Assembly (NCBI GenBank): GCA_021733835.1
Contig: JAIPKD010000007.1
Span: 1-60,981 of the forward strand
Source: Verrucomicrobiota bacterium
GTDB taxonomy: Bacteria > Verrucomicrobiota > Verrucomicrobiia > Limisphaerales > JAIPKD01
Reading direction: 5' to 3'
DNA: 60,981 nt
Shown here: one piece after another, positions 33,714 to 45,200 of the stretch
Layout: each line of letters begins with the position of its first letter
Position numbering within the stretch: position 1 is the first letter of the stretch
The notes under the pieces: generated by a model
The model's database searches: none
Told to the model about the DNA's origin: nothing
What the model saw: the letters and a program-made list of their open reading frames with translations, nothing else
Position numbers and translations under genes: made by a program

Positions 33714-33926
33714 CGCGGTATACGGATTTGTTTCGTCTTTCATGATCAGGATTTCGGATTTTAATTTAGTGTGCGGCATGGCGGGCTGGAAAGGGACGGC
33801 GGTTTAGTTTCTGTTTGAAAATTCTTATAATGCCTTTTATTGCCGATGCCGGATGTTGCGAAATGTATATGATCCGGATGACGTGGTGCGTCTAATAGTC
33901 CCTCAACTATCGAGCCTACTTTTGGT

Positions 33927-35012
33927 GTGCTATTAAAGAGCTTACGACTGCGGGATTTCAGGAATTACGAAAAGCTGGACGTGGACTTTACGCCCGGCTT
34001 TCATCTCGTGCTCGGTCGCAACGGTCAGGGTAAGACGAATCTGCTCGAAGCGATTTATCTACTGGCTACGCTGCGATCGTTCCGGGGTGTACCGAACGGT
34101 CAGGTGGTGAGGCGCGGGGCGAAGGGCTTCTTTGTGGGCGGCGGCGTGGTAGGCGTGGGCGAGCATTCGGTGCGGATGTATTGGTCGCAGAAGGATCGAA
34201 AGATCACGCTCGATGACCGGCCGGTGCGGAAGTTGAGTGAGTTCATGGGCGTGGTCAGGGCGGTTGCCTTCTGCAGTGAGGATATTCACTTGATCAAAGG
34301 TCCGGGCCGGGCGCGCAGGCGGTTCATGGACCTTGTTCTGTCCCAGGTCGAGCCCGGCTACATGCGCGCGCTGCGAAGGTATTCACACGCATTACGGTCG
34401 CGAAATGCGCTACTCAAGCATGGCGTAATCGACTATAAGGCATTGGATGGGTTCACGAGCGAGTTGTTGTATTGGGGGAAACAATTGATGCGGTGGCGGA
34501 ATGGACTCGTGCCGTGGTTACAGCCGATAGCGAGCAAGGCGTATTCGCATATTTCCGGCGGGCTCGAAGAATTGAGTGTCGAATATGCGCCGAGCGCGAA
34601 GACGGATTTTGAAGTCGAGCTGCGTCAAGCGGCCGCGCGCGAGTCGAGGTACAAGACCACCGTTGTTGGACCGCATAGGGATGATTTGAGATTGTTCCTC
34701 GATGATAAACCAGCGGCGCAGTTCGGTAGTGAAGGACAGAAGCGGACGCTGGCGGTTGCGCTGAAGATGGCGCAGGCCGAGTGCCTGATAGAGCGGCATG
34801 GTGTCGTGCCGTTATTGTTGATCGATGATGTCATGGGCGAGCTGGACGCGCAGAGGCGCCGGGGACTTGTGCCGTTGCTCGAGCGGACGCGGAGTTCGAA
34901 TGGGCAGGTGTTCATGACCTCGACGGAGGCGAACTGGCCGCGGGAGCTGAGTTCCGCTGTGCAAGTCTGGGAGGTCGCAAAGGGCGTGCTCGGCGGGTTG
35001 GGAAAGGATTGA
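33927..35012 (+). CDS. recF: DNA replication and repair protein RecF
   Basis: RecF loads RecA at gapped DNA together with RecO and RecR. The 361-residue protein has the SMC-like ATPase parts: Walker A LVLGRNGQGKTNLLEAIYLL near residue 30, signature GSEGQKRTLAVALKMAQ near 270, and Walker B LLLIDDVMGELD near 292. The start RLRDFRNYEKLDVDF is typical. Start codon is GTG with no visible Shine-Dalgarno site. It is not next to dnaA, dnaN or gyrB, its common neighbours, so this is not the usual origin cluster. It is convergent with aroC. Confidence 0.94.
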   Translation: MLLKSLRLRDFRNYEKLDVDFTPGFHLVLGRNGQGKTNLLEAIYLLATLRSFRGVPNGQVVRRGAKGFFVGGGVVGVGEHSVRMYWSQKDRKITLDDRPVRKLSEFMGVVRAVAFCSEDIHLIKGPGRARRRFMDLVLSQVEPGYMRALRRYSHALRSRNALLKHGVIDYKALDGFTSELLYWGKQLMRWRNGLVPWLQPIASKAYSHISGGLEELSVEYAPSAKTDFEVELRQAAARESRYKTTVVGPHRDDLRLFLDDKPAAQFGSEGQKRTLAVALKMAQAECLIERHGVVPLLLIDDVMGELDAQRRRGLVPLLERTRSSNGQVFMTSTEANWPRELSSAVQVWEVAKGVLGGLGKD

Positions 35013-35039
35013 GTGTAATTTGATGGTCAACCCCGGTTT

Positions 35040-36119
35040 TCAACCGCATTGCGCCTTCCAGCGCAGTGCGTGATCTGCGAGCACAAGCGCCGTCATCGCC
35101 TCGACAATGGGTACGGCGCGTGGAACGACGCAGGGATCGTGTCTGCCTTTGGCGGTGATGGTTGTATTTCTTAAGTCGGTATCCACAGTTTTTTGTTCGC
35201 GCATGATGGTGGCGACCGGTTTGAATGCGACGCGGAAGAAGATGGGTTGTCCGTTGGAGATACCACCTTGGACGCCGCCTGAGAAATTGGATTCCGTATA
35301 GACGCGGCCGTTTTTCGAACGGAATGGGTCGTTATGCTCGGCGCCCGTCATAGTGACACCGCTGAATCCGGAGCCTATTTCGAAGCCCTTTGTGGCGGGG
35401 AGGCTGAGCATCGCCTTCGCTAGATCGGCCTCGAGTTTGTCGAATACCGGTTCGCCGAGACCGGCCGGCGCGCCGCGGGTTAGGCATTCAATCACACCGC
35501 CGACGCTGTTGCCTTCGCTGCGTACTCGTTCGATGACGCTGATCATTTCATCAGCTTTGTTTGGTTCCGGGCAACGGGCGATGTTCGATTCGACTATTTC
35601 ACGGTTAACCTGTTCCGGGTCGATTTCGACGATGATTTTATGGATTTGCCGGACGTAGGCGAGGATGTCGATCCCGAACCGTTGGGCGAGGAATTTTTTT
35701 GCGACTGCGCCTGCGGCGACGCGACCGATCGTCTCCCGAGCGCTGGCGCGGCCGCCGCCCTGCCAATTGCGTATACCGTACTTCATCGTGTAAGTGAAGT
35801 CCGCGTGGGAGGGCCGGAATTTTTTGGACATTTCCGAGTACGCTTCCGGGCGCGCATCGGTGTTCATGACCATCATGCAGATAGGTGTTCCGGTGGTCTT
35901 GCCCTCGAACAGGCCCGAGTGGATATGGACGGTATCGGTCTCTTTTCGGGGCGAGGCGATTTTTGACTGGCCGGGGCGGCGTCTGTCGAGTTCCGGTTGG
36001 ATGTCGTTTTCCGAGAGCTCCAGGCCGGGGGGGCATCCGTCGATGACCACGCCGATGCTGCCGCCGTGGGACTCGCCCCAAGTAGTTGTTCGAAACATAT
36101 GACCAAATGTATTGCCCAT
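35040..36119 (-). CDS. aroC: Chorismate synthase
   Basis: AroC removes phosphate from EPSP to give chorismate, using reduced FMN. The 359-residue protein begins [20 protein letters not shown], the standard start. It contains [20 protein letters not shown], then [20 protein letters not shown], and near the C-terminus [19 protein letters not shown]. The ATG at 36119 was chosen because it gives the family start; the open frame reaches back to 36299 but that part is unrelated. Chorismate feeds both tryptophan synthesis (trpF, trpB) and the futalosine menaquinone pathway (mqnA) elsewhere in the window. Confidence 0.96.
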   Translation of the reverse strand: MGNTFGHMFRTTTWGESHGGSIGVVIDGCPPGLELSENDIQPELDRRRPGQSKIASPRKETDTVHIHSGLFEGKTTGTPICMMVMNTDARPEAYSEMSKKFRPSHADFTYTMKYGIRNWQGGGRASARETIGRVAAGAVAKKFLAQRFGIDILAYVRQIHKIIVEIDPEQVNREIVESNIARCPEPNKADEMISVIERVRSEGNSVGGVIECLTRGAPAGLGEPVFDKLEADLAKAMLSLPATKGFEIGSGFSGVTMTGAEHNDPFRSKNGRVYTESNFSGGVQGGISNGQPIFFRVAFKPVATIMREQKTVDTDLRNTTITAKGRHDPCVVPRAVPIVEAMTALVLADHALRWKAQCG

Positions 36120-36285
36120 GGTATGAGAATGTGTCAAAACTCTCCGCGGGTCAATTAAAGGATTTTTGCCATAGGCGGCCGTACCTTTCTTGAGCGACGG
36201 AAGGAGTGTAGCGCGGTGCGCGAATCCGCCCGTTCGCGCGTGCGGCCTGTGGAAGGCGGGGCTTGCGGTGATATTAAGAGTGGTT

Positions 36286-36996
36286 ATGGAAAATTGCATT
36301 TTAAAGAGGCTTCGATCCCGGCTCGAGTCGTATCCGGTTGCGGTGCGTGTTGCGCCGTTTCTTATTTTCGTGTTCCTGACGCTTGGACAGGGGAAGCTGG
36401 GCGCCGGCTCGCAATTCTGGGTGTACGCCGTAAAGACCGTTGTCGGCGCTTTTATGTTGCTGTTCGTTTGGCGGAGTATTATCGAGATGCGTTGGAGGTT
36501 GAGTCTACCGGCGGTTGGTGTGGGTGCGGCGGTTTTCGTGATGTGGATCGGATTGGATGGATTTGTGCGTATGCTCGAGTTGCCGACCGGTTTTCTTTAC
36601 TTGGCCCCGGCGTCGGGGACGTGGAATCCGTTCGAAATTTTCGGCGCCGGTGCGGGTGCGGCATGGATATTCTTCTGCGTGCGTTTATTCGGATCTGCGT
36701 TGGTGGTGCCGCCATTGGAGGAGGTGTTTTATAGGTCGTTCTTGTATAGGTACATTCAAAAGAGTGATTTTATGGGTGTACCGCTTAGGGGCTTTCATTT
36801 TTTCGCCTTTTTCGCCGTAGCGCTTGTCTTTGGACTATCACACAGGGAGTGGCTGGCGGGAGTGCTGTGCGGTATGGCGTATCAGGGATTGGTCTGCTGG
36901 AAAGGGCGGCTTGGTGACGCAATGACAGCGCATGCGGTAACTAACTTCTTGATCGGACTTTGGATTCTTTACACGGGTAATTGGCAGTATTGGTGA
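36286..36996 (+). CDS. CPBP-type intramembrane protease (CAAX protease-related)
   Basis: The 236-residue membrane protein has about six hydrophobic segments and the CPBP/Abi catalytic motifs: [16 protein letters not shown] (EExxxR) near residue 145, [11 protein letters not shown] (His) near 187, and HAVTNFLIG (His with Asn) near 217. It fits the CAAX prenyl protease-related subfamily often found with exosortase systems. Targets are unknown. No exosortase gene and no PEP-CTERM tail on the secreted proteins is visible here. The ATG at 36286 was chosen; the frame extends to 36190 but that part is basic and not hydrophobic. The fusion gene follows after four bases. Confidence 0.83.
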   Translation: MENCILKRLRSRLESYPVAVRVAPFLIFVFLTLGQGKLGAGSQFWVYAVKTVVGAFMLLFVWRSIIEMRWRLSLPAVGVGAAVFVMWIGLDGFVRMLELPTGFLYLAPASGTWNPFEIFGAGAGAAWIFFCVRLFGSALVVPPLEEVFYRSFLYRYIQKSDFMGVPLRGFHFFAFFAVALVFGLSHREWLAGVLCGMAYQGLVCWKGRLGDAMTAHAVTNFLIGLWILYTGNWQYW

Positions 36997-37000
36997 GTTT

Positions 37001-38596
37001 GTGAATAGTTCAACGCCTTGTGTTATTTATGAAGACGCGCACCTGCTGGTGGTGAGAAAGCCGCCGGGACTGAATACGCATGCGGCCGACCCGTTCAAGC
37101 CGGAGGGTGTTTACGATTGGATTCGGAACCGTGAGGCGCATTGGGCGGGTATCGGAATAGTACATCGTTTGGATAAGGAGACGTCGGGTGTGTTGGTTTT
37201 TCCTAAGACCGCGTTGGCGAAGAAGTCGTTGACGGAGCAGTTTGCCGGACGGCGCGTTAAGAAGGAATATTTGTTTCTAACCGATAGGAATCCTTCCGGG
37301 CTGCCGTCGACAATGTGTACCGGTATCGTTAGGAAAGGCGAAGTGTACGCGGTAAAAAGAACGCCCGCGAAAAGTGAGGAGGCGATCACGACCTTTTTTT
37401 CCGCGGAAAAGCGCGGGGCAATGTTCCTTGTGCGCGCCGAACCGCTGACCGGTAAGACGCATCAGGTGCGGGTGCACGCGGCCGCAGCCGGGATTCCCGT
37501 CCTCGGTGATACACGGTACGGCGGCACGTCCGCGGACAGAATTTATCTGCACGCCGCCGAGCTTAAGTTTCAACATCCTTCAAGCGGCGAGGAGGTCTGT
37601 TTTTCGTTGCCTCAGGATTTCGAGGGTCTGCCCTGGATGTCACTCAGGGAAGCCGTGATTTCGCCGGAACTGACCGGCGCCTACCGTTTATTCAATGGTG
37701 AATCCGTTGAGTTCACCGGATGGAATATCGATAGGTTCGGCGAGTACGCCCTTTCCGAAGCGGAGTCGGCATTGACATCGCGTCAACACGAGGTGCTTGA
37801 GCGAATACGTCGAGAGCTTTCGTTGAAAGGAATATATCATAAAACCTTGTTGAAGCATGTGCGGCGTACTGATTCAGAGGATGCTTCACCCGAGTGCGTG
37901 CTGGGCGAGGCGGCGCCTGATTCATGGGTGGTCAAGGAGAACGCTCTTAAGTTCAGGATAAGCTTCAGCGCAGGATACTCGACGGGACTGTTCCTGGATC
38001 AGCGTGACAATCGCCGGCGACTGCTCGAGGGTCATGTGGCGGCGGGATTCCCGCCGATTGAATATACCGACGGCGCGGAGGTGTTGAATACTTTTGCGTA
38101 CACATGCGGTTTTTCCGTATGCGCGGCAAAGGCCGGGGCGCTTGTGACAAGTGTAGATTTATCTAAGAAATACCTTGATTGGGGACGGGCAAATTTTATC
38201 GCCAACGACTTGAATCCGGAGCGGCATCAATTCCTTTACGGCGATGTGTTCGATTGGATTAAACGGCTTTTCAAAAAGGGCAGTCGTTTCAATGTCGTGA
38301 TCCTGGACCCGCCGACCTTTTCTACATCGAAGAAAACCGGCGTGTTCAGGGCGGAAAAGGATTATGGCCGGCTCGTGAGGAACGTTGTCCGGCTGCTTGA
38401 GCCCCGTGGCGTGGTCTTGGCCTCCACGAATATGGTTCGGATGGCGCCGGAGAAACTGCTGCGTCATGTCCGTGATGGTGTGGCTGCCGAGGGTCGACGA
38501 ATCGAGAACGAATTCTTTGCGCCGCCCCCGCCCGATTTTCCAATAGGAAAGAAGGAACCGCTCCCTATGAAATCCTTTTGGTTGCGGATTGGGTGA
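37001..38596 (+). CDS. Fused RluA-type pseudouridine synthase and SAM-dependent methyltransferase
   Basis: The 531-residue protein joins two RNA-modifying enzymes. Residues about 8-205 are an RluA-type pseudouridine synthase (VVRKPPGLNTH; catalytic Asp58 in VHRLDKETSG; TGKTHQVRVHAAAAGIPVLG). Residues about 225-531 are a class I methyltransferase of the RlmI/RlmK kind (GLFLDQRDNRRRLLEG, NTFAYTCGFSVCAAKAGA, VVILDPPTFSTSKKTG). The likely target is rRNA or tRNA, perhaps two neighbouring positions, but neither base can be named from sequence. The start is GTG. It follows the CPBP protease by four bases and may be co-transcribed. The junction shows no frameshift; this is one open chain. Confidence 0.87.
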   Translation: MNSSTPCVIYEDAHLLVVRKPPGLNTHAADPFKPEGVYDWIRNREAHWAGIGIVHRLDKETSGVLVFPKTALAKKSLTEQFAGRRVKKEYLFLTDRNPSGLPSTMCTGIVRKGEVYAVKRTPAKSEEAITTFFSAEKRGAMFLVRAEPLTGKTHQVRVHAAAAGIPVLGDTRYGGTSADRIYLHAAELKFQHPSSGEEVCFSLPQDFEGLPWMSLREAVISPELTGAYRLFNGESVEFTGWNIDRFGEYALSEAESALTSRQHEVLERIRRELSLKGIYHKTLLKHVRRTDSEDASPECVLGEAAPDSWVVKENALKFRISFSAGYSTGLFLDQRDNRRRLLEGHVAAGFPPIEYTDGAEVLNTFAYTCGFSVCAAKAGALVTSVDLSKKYLDWGRANFIANDLNPERHQFLYGDVFDWIKRLFKKGSRFNVVILDPPTFSTSKKTGVFRAEKDYGRLVRNVVRLLEPRGVVLASTNMVRMAPEKLLRHVRDGVAAEGRRIENEFFAPPPPDFPIGKKEPLPMKSFWLRIG

Positions 38597-39265
38597 GCTG
38601 TCCCCGTTCACGTTCTCGTTCTCGATTCCCGTGGTCGGTTTCGGTCATTAGAATTTTGTTTGTTTCGGATTACGTGCTTAGGATTTCGAATTTATTAATC
38701 CGGACGTGAACGCGTACGGTAATGAGAACGAGCACGAGAGGGGATTACGGAGCGCGGCTGCGAATGCCACGGCTATATTCGATTATCGGGGGAAAAGGCT
38801 TTTCGAGACTGCTGCGGCTGGCTTTCAGCACAGCGGCGATCCGACAATAGCGGCTGCGAATGCCACGGCTATATTCGATTGCCAACCGTCTTTGCCTTTT
38901 AGAATCCCGTCAGCGATGGAATGTTTACCATAAAGCATGAAGGAGAAATATTACGTCCCTAAAGGGACTTAATAGATTTGTGTGGCAGATGTGGCTATAA
39001 ATATTTTGCTTCTAACGGGGCAAACCTCCTCCCGGGTTTTAAGTTATTAAGTTTTAAGTGATTAAGCTGTTGAGCTGAACCCATAATCCTAAAAGAATCC
39101 CGTTAGGGATGAAATGTCTATAGCAAAAAGGCCAACAAAAACCATAAGTCCCGTAGAGACGGGATATTGCGGTCTGAGATCATAAGCCTTGTTTCGATCA
39201 TTTCTAATTCTGCGATTAGTGAAGAATCGTGAGAATATTGTTGGAGTATGCAGTTTGGTTTATTC
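38597..39265. repeat. Repeat island II
   Basis: This non-coding island separates the fusion gene from the 2147-residue protein. Bases 38741-38838 are a diverged copy of the MITE-like element, on the + strand and without its right-hand terminal repeat. A 31-base block (38754-38784) is repeated exactly at 38850-38880. Bases 38883-38930 match island I. Bases 38944-38973 carry a partial copy of the module in island III, and 39056-39180 a nearly full copy of that module on the opposite strand. An inverted GTTCACGTTCTCGTTCTCG motif lies near 38606. No gene is seen. Confidence 0.8.
39056..39180 (+). repeat. Dispersed repeat, copy 1 (REP-like)
   Basis: About 125 bases closely match the reverse complement of 60849-60981. 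The shared core includes ATCCCGTTAGGGATGAAATG and AAGTCCCGTAG-GAC, each able to form a short hairpin (CCCGTTAGGG; GTCCCGTAGAGAC). This palindromic, intergenic form is like REP/BIME elements mobilised by RAYT transposases. No such transposase is in the window. Confidence 0.78.
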
Positions 39266-42200
39266 TCAACGAGTGTTTATTATATTGACGCGGTAGAATC
39301 CGGCGTTATTGGTCGATGTTATTGTGTCAAATGAAATACTGGAATTATTTGTGGCTTTAATGGTTGAGAGTGGACGCCAATTGTTGTTTGAACCTGCAAT
39401 CGAGTCGCTGTATTGAATCTGGTATTCCTTTCCGGTGACGCCGTTGAATTCGAGTGTTAATGCGTGCGGGCCGTTCGACTGGATTGAAAGGCTGAGGAGG
39501 CTGGCGGCGTCTTGGGGATTCGTGCCGGCGAGGAATTCGGATAGGTTCGACATCCCGTCGTTATCCGGGTCTTCATGTGCGTCGTTTATATTGAATGGAT
39601 CAAGGCCATGGCTGTTTTCCCAAGTATCGGGAATGGTATCTCCGTCATAGTCCCAACTGGGTGCTTGGTTGGCGAGGTCTGGGGTGGAGGTTCCCGGGAA
39701 TGCCAAAATATTGTTCGCGCCGTCTGGGTAGCGGCCTTCGGACACACCGGTTGATTGCGGCCCGAACTCGACGGCGTCGATGGTGAATCCGTCCTTGTCG
39801 AAGAAACCGATGGCTTCACCGTCGGCGCTGAGCTTGAAGCTTGTATGGTCACCGCCCTTGGTGGTTTCGTCGTCGGCTTTCATAAGGAGAAAGGCGTTGG
39901 GGTCGGCGCCGATGAATGAAAGGTTACGCAGCGTAGTTTCCTTGCGGTCGGTGAGGTCGTCGCTGAGATGGAATCCACTGATATCAACCGGATGCGTTTC
40001 CGGATTGAAGAGTTCGAACCAGTCATCGCCTGTAGCGGGTGCGGCCATCCATTCGTTTATTCTGACGTTGTACGGGTTTCCGAGAGCGACTGATTGGTTG
40101 GTTGCGTTTGGTGTCGGTTTGGAAAGTTTCCAGCTAAGTGATTCGTTGAAGAAGCTAATTGTATAGCCGGGTACTTGTGTGCCGAATTCAATTGAGTCTG
40201 TCAACGGTGCTTCCTGTTGAGCGCTATAAAGAGAGATTATTTCGCCGGAGGCGTCGATACCGAAGCCGGTGTTTTCCGTGGAGGGTGCTGTATCGGGATC
40301 GCATGTAACAACAAGGTAATCGTTGGGCATGATGACTGTATTTGACGGGAAGAGCCATTGCCGGGGGTTTGCGGGATCGTCGCTGAGACTGAAGCCTGTC
40401 AGGTCCGCGGGGCTGGTCGAGGGATTGAAGAGCTCGATCCAGTCCCGGTTTTTCGAGGGGGCTGCAGCGAGCGGCGACTGCGCGGCGAATACCTCATTTA
40501 GTCTGACCATTGATGCGTCTTGGTTTGTGATGGTGATGGAGGCGGTCAATGACAGGCCGAAGACTATGTCCGAGCTGCCGGAGCTTGTTTGGTGGACTTC
40601 GACGGCGATCAGGTTTTCGCCGGCGACGATATTGGTGGCGGGCGCGGTGAACGGCCCTTCGAAGTCGGCGTTATAGACCGTTCGCGATGCGCGTGTATCG
40701 GGTGTGACTTCGCCGGCGTCCATACCGATCCGGAGTAGTTCTTCGCCGTTCAGGTAGATGACTGCGCCGTCGTCGATTATGGAATAGACATGGAGCATCG
40801 CCGCGTTTGAGACTTTAGTTGGCGCTTCGAAATGAGAGCGGAAGTAGTAGGTGATGGGGCCGAGTTCAAGCGGCGTGTTTTTCGGGCCGGGCAGGCCGTC
40901 TCCTTCTTTGTAGAACAGGGCGTTGCCTTCGGGCCAAGAAGAATCGTCGTAATCGGCGGTCATCCAATTCGGAACGTTAAGTCTTCCCGTGGCTTCGTAT
41001 TTCCACGAGTTTGTCATAGACATCAGGTCGAACGTCTGAACATCGAGTTGTGGGGAAATCCCCGGATTCCCCGCGCCCGGCGTTGGTTGTCGAAAGTGGG
41101 TGAAAGAATCCGCGCCGTTAGGTGTTCTGCCTTCGGACACATCCGTAGTCTGCGAATTATATATGATATGATCGATTTTGTTCAGGTATTGATCGAACAG
41201 CCCGATTTCACCTTGCTCTGAGGCGAGCTTGAAGTTCAGGTGATTGCCGCCTTGAGCGGGTTTGCCGTCGGCGAAAAACAGTGCGTATCCTTTCGGTGCG
41301 ATAAAGGTTAACGGCGGTAATTGGTGTTTGTTCGGGAACCCGATCGGTAGGTCGCTGAGGAATGCCCTTCCGATATCGACGGGAAGATGCGAATCATTGA
41401 ACAGCTCGAGGAAATCCGAGCCGGCGGCGAGGTTGGCATTAGCCAGCCATTCATTTATTTTGACATCGGTAATATCGCCTGTTGGGACAGGGATGTTTTT
41501 GCGGCCGATCGTGGGCTTGGCGAGTTGCCATGATCCGGTGTCGGAACGTGATATCGATAAACCGGGCAATTGCAGTCCGAACTTAACTGAATCAACAATA
41601 CGCGTTTCCGGGGCGGTAAGATCGAGGAGGCACACCACTTCACCTTCATGATCCAGATTGAATCCGAGGTGGATGCCGGGCATGTTGGTGTTTGAATCGG
41701 CGTAGAGGACAAGGTATGCGCCGGGTTCGATAATTGTGTCTTCGGGGAAAACAAACGGCGTATGCAGCGCCGGATCATCGGTAACGCCGAGTCCGCCCAG
41801 ATCGGCTGCGGCGGCGCCGGCATTGTAAAGCTCGATCGTATCCCGCATTTCGCCGGAGTTGTTGTATAACGATTGTTTGGCGGCGATGATTTCGTTGAGC
41901 CGGACATCCGGTTGTGCCGGGCCGAGCGTCCATGATTCCGAGGTCGTGGGATGCGTCTGCCAAGTACCGGCATAATTCTTGCCGAGCACGCGCACCACGT
42001 AGTCGCCGCCGGCCAGATTCGTCAGCCGGATGGGTGTGTCGACGGGGATTTCCTCGCTGTACGCGGCGTTGTTGAGCTTGTATTTGTAGTGCGTTATACC
42101 GGGGCCACCGACGGTGAGTGTGATGGATGAGTTGGTTGATATTGATGTGGGCACGCCGGACACGGAGGCGCCGGAGGGGACGAGTGCGCCCATGTCCAAT

Positions 42201-45200
42201 CCATTCGGCCCCGCGCCGATGGCCGGTGACCCGGCGCGCAGGCGCAGTGCGTCCTTGATGTTTCCGGCGGTGATGCCGTTGGTCGCGACGAATGCCGGCG
42301 CGGTTTGCAGGTTGTTGGTGTTGCCTTCCGGGAAGTCCGCGCCCGAGAGTATGGAGTTTTTGACTGTAAGCTCGGCGGTATGGTCTTGGTAGATTACGTT
42401 TTCGAAATTAGTGGCGGTATTCCAGATGATATTTCCGTCGAGTAGGGCGCCTTTACCGGGCTGAAGTTGCCTGAGCGGTTCGTTGAAATTAACGCCTGAA
42501 ATATCGCAGTTCAGGGCTGTGTTATTGATCAGTGAGATGAAACTGTCTTCCTTGGCCAGGGCGATATGGTCGACGTTATAGAAGATGTTCCTGACCGCGA
42601 CTACGCGCGGGCTGTAGCCGCCGTATTCGCCGAACGATATGGCGCTTGCGGTATCGCCGATGGGATTGCTTAGGTCTTGATGGACGTTCATGAAGATATT
42701 GCCCTCGATAAACGCGTCGCAGCCGTCGAGGTCAAGCACATCATCGCTGGCGCCGGTGAAGATATTATCGTAGAACTCGGGGATGGGATTCGGCAGGCGC
42801 GCGTCGCTGAAGTCGATTATATCGTTAAGGCGCGTGGTGGAGCCGAACGTGTTGTTTTCGAGAACGAAGAAACCGTTCTGTGGTATACGGGCGCCGTGGA
42901 TTAGTTCATTTGCGATAATGGATGGGAACACCGAGTTTTTCACGTACAGCGACGAGTCATGTGTTTCTATGATCGTTTGCGTGGTGCCGTTCCATGTGCA
43001 GTTATCGATGACGAGTGTGGAATTATCGGTGCTGATGGATTCTCCGCTTGAGCCTGCGTAATCGATATCGGCGAATGCGAACACATTGGTTTCGGAGGAA
43101 TCTGAAAATGTAATTCCGGCCCAGGCGTTGGTTGTGTTGTTGGTGACGGCCGGGGAGATGGTGAATCGGATGCGGTTATTCGGTGTGCCGGCTGCATGGA
43201 GATTACCGAAAACGCGCATGCCGGTGCCGGGATCGAAGAAGACGGTGGTGCCCGGGGCGATCGTCAGGGAAGTATTATCCGCCACGGTCAATGTGTTCTG
43301 AACGTGATAAGGCCCGGTTTCGGGTGTCCAGGTTGTGTTGGTGTTGATGAGTTCGGGCGCGGGTGTGTTTGAGGGGGTGTCGCGGACGATGGAGGTGGTC
43401 AAAGTCTCAAAGGCGGTTCCTGATTCATCGAGCGCTGAAATTGTAATGGTGTTGGCGCCGGGATGCAGCGGTATGTTTGCTATGTTCCATTCGCCCTTCC
43501 ATGCCGTCCAGGAAGCGTCGGCGCCGTTTACTTTAACACTCCGCGTGTGAACGATGTCGGCGGTTCCAGTGAGGCTGACGGTTTCCGCCGTGGTGGTGGA
43601 GTACCCGTGATGCCTGGGAAATGATGTGGTGATGTTAATGTTTGTCGGGATTTGGGACAGGATAAAATCCCTTCGTGCGTGCATGAATTCCTTGATTCTT
43701 GTGATGCGTGACTTGAAAACTAGGTTCTTGAGTATCTCTTCGATGGTCGGATCAAAATTCTCCGGTGCGAACGTGGAGTTTAATATTCGATGAAGCTCGT
43801 GGTAATAGACCGGCGCGAATTCGGGGTGTTTGAGAAAACGCTCGATGATCGGATTAGCGGCGGCGCGGAAGAGGCCGTCATCGACATCCCCCGATGAATC
43901 GCCTTCGCCCATGATCGTGTCCAGGTCGTAGGGTAGCACCTTAAATTTCTTATCGAGCACGCCGCTGTAAAGGAAGTAGTCATCGCCCTGACCGGTACCG
44001 TTGTTGCCGTTGCCGAGGTTTGTTTCCTTGTTATCGACTATAGTTTCGATGGCGAAGTAGCGCATCCATTCGGTGACGTCGACGACTCTTCTTACCTCTT
44101 GCACGTAATTTGATTCCGGAGTGGTGTCCAGGACGCGGGTTAACTCGAAGAGGTCGGACCAGTCGTCTTCGCTTTTATTGGTTCTCTTGAAATAATTCTG
44201 CTTATACGGCTCCGGGTCGTCGCCGAGGTATGCGAGGTTGGCCCCCATGTTGTGAAGCCTGATGCCGCGATAGATATTCCCGGACGGATCGTTCGGGAAA
44301 TGCGCGTCCGCGAAATCGCTGTCCAATACTTCGTTACAGGCGTAAAAACTGAATTTCCCTGAGAACCGTTCGGTAGGGTCGACGTTATTGGCGCGGATCA
44401 ATACAGGGCGTGCTGTTTGCGTCGGAAGGCCGCTGAGGCGGTACAGGACGCTGCCGGCGTATTGGACATGCGGGTATTGGGAGTTTATGTTCAGCGCCTC
44501 GATGCCTCGCCATTTTGCGTCCGACCTGAAATTCACCCGGAAGTTATTCGGTCTTTTTCCGCGGCTGGCATTGCCGCGATTGCGTATGCCCACCAGGTAT
44601 CGCACCTCGGGGCCTGTGCCGTCATGACTGATGAAGGTGCCGTTCATCTCGGAGTGGCTGAGGCTCCATGAGCTTACAATTTGGTCGAACTCGGCCATTT
44701 CCGCCTGGGTCATAATAAGCCGGTAGGTGGGGGATTGTCCGGTAAACGGTTGGTCGTCGACCTGGAGCAGGAGGTTGGCCGACTGCGATGGGGCGCCGTC
44801 GATAAGCGCCGGTGCGGGCCAAGAGCGTGTGTTGCCTTTGTTATCGGTCGCCTGGTAGTAGAACTCGAGTATCGTGCCGTGAGCGAACGGCGGCAGCTCC
44901 ACGCCGAATATCGCGTCGTTTGCTGCGGCGTCACCGTGCGCGCCGTCGTCGTGCAATTGAATCGAGTTGAAGTCGGGCTTGCCGTCTATGCGGTAGCGCA
45001 GGTTTAGATTGATTTCGTCAACGGCTTCATCGACGACGTGTACGGTAAATGTTATCGGCTGTGTTGATTTAGGGACGACGGGGAAGTGCCGCGCCTCGAG
45101 GATCATCGGCGGCAGGTTGGTTTTGACTATCGAGTTGACGGCGCCGGGGGTGCCGTTAGTGGCGGTACCGGCCTTCCAGTTCTGACCGTACTCGTTCGGC

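Noticed and set aside
38706-38933. 75-codon forward frame in repeat island II
   Set aside because: Same reason: it translates the degenerate element and its 31-base duplication.
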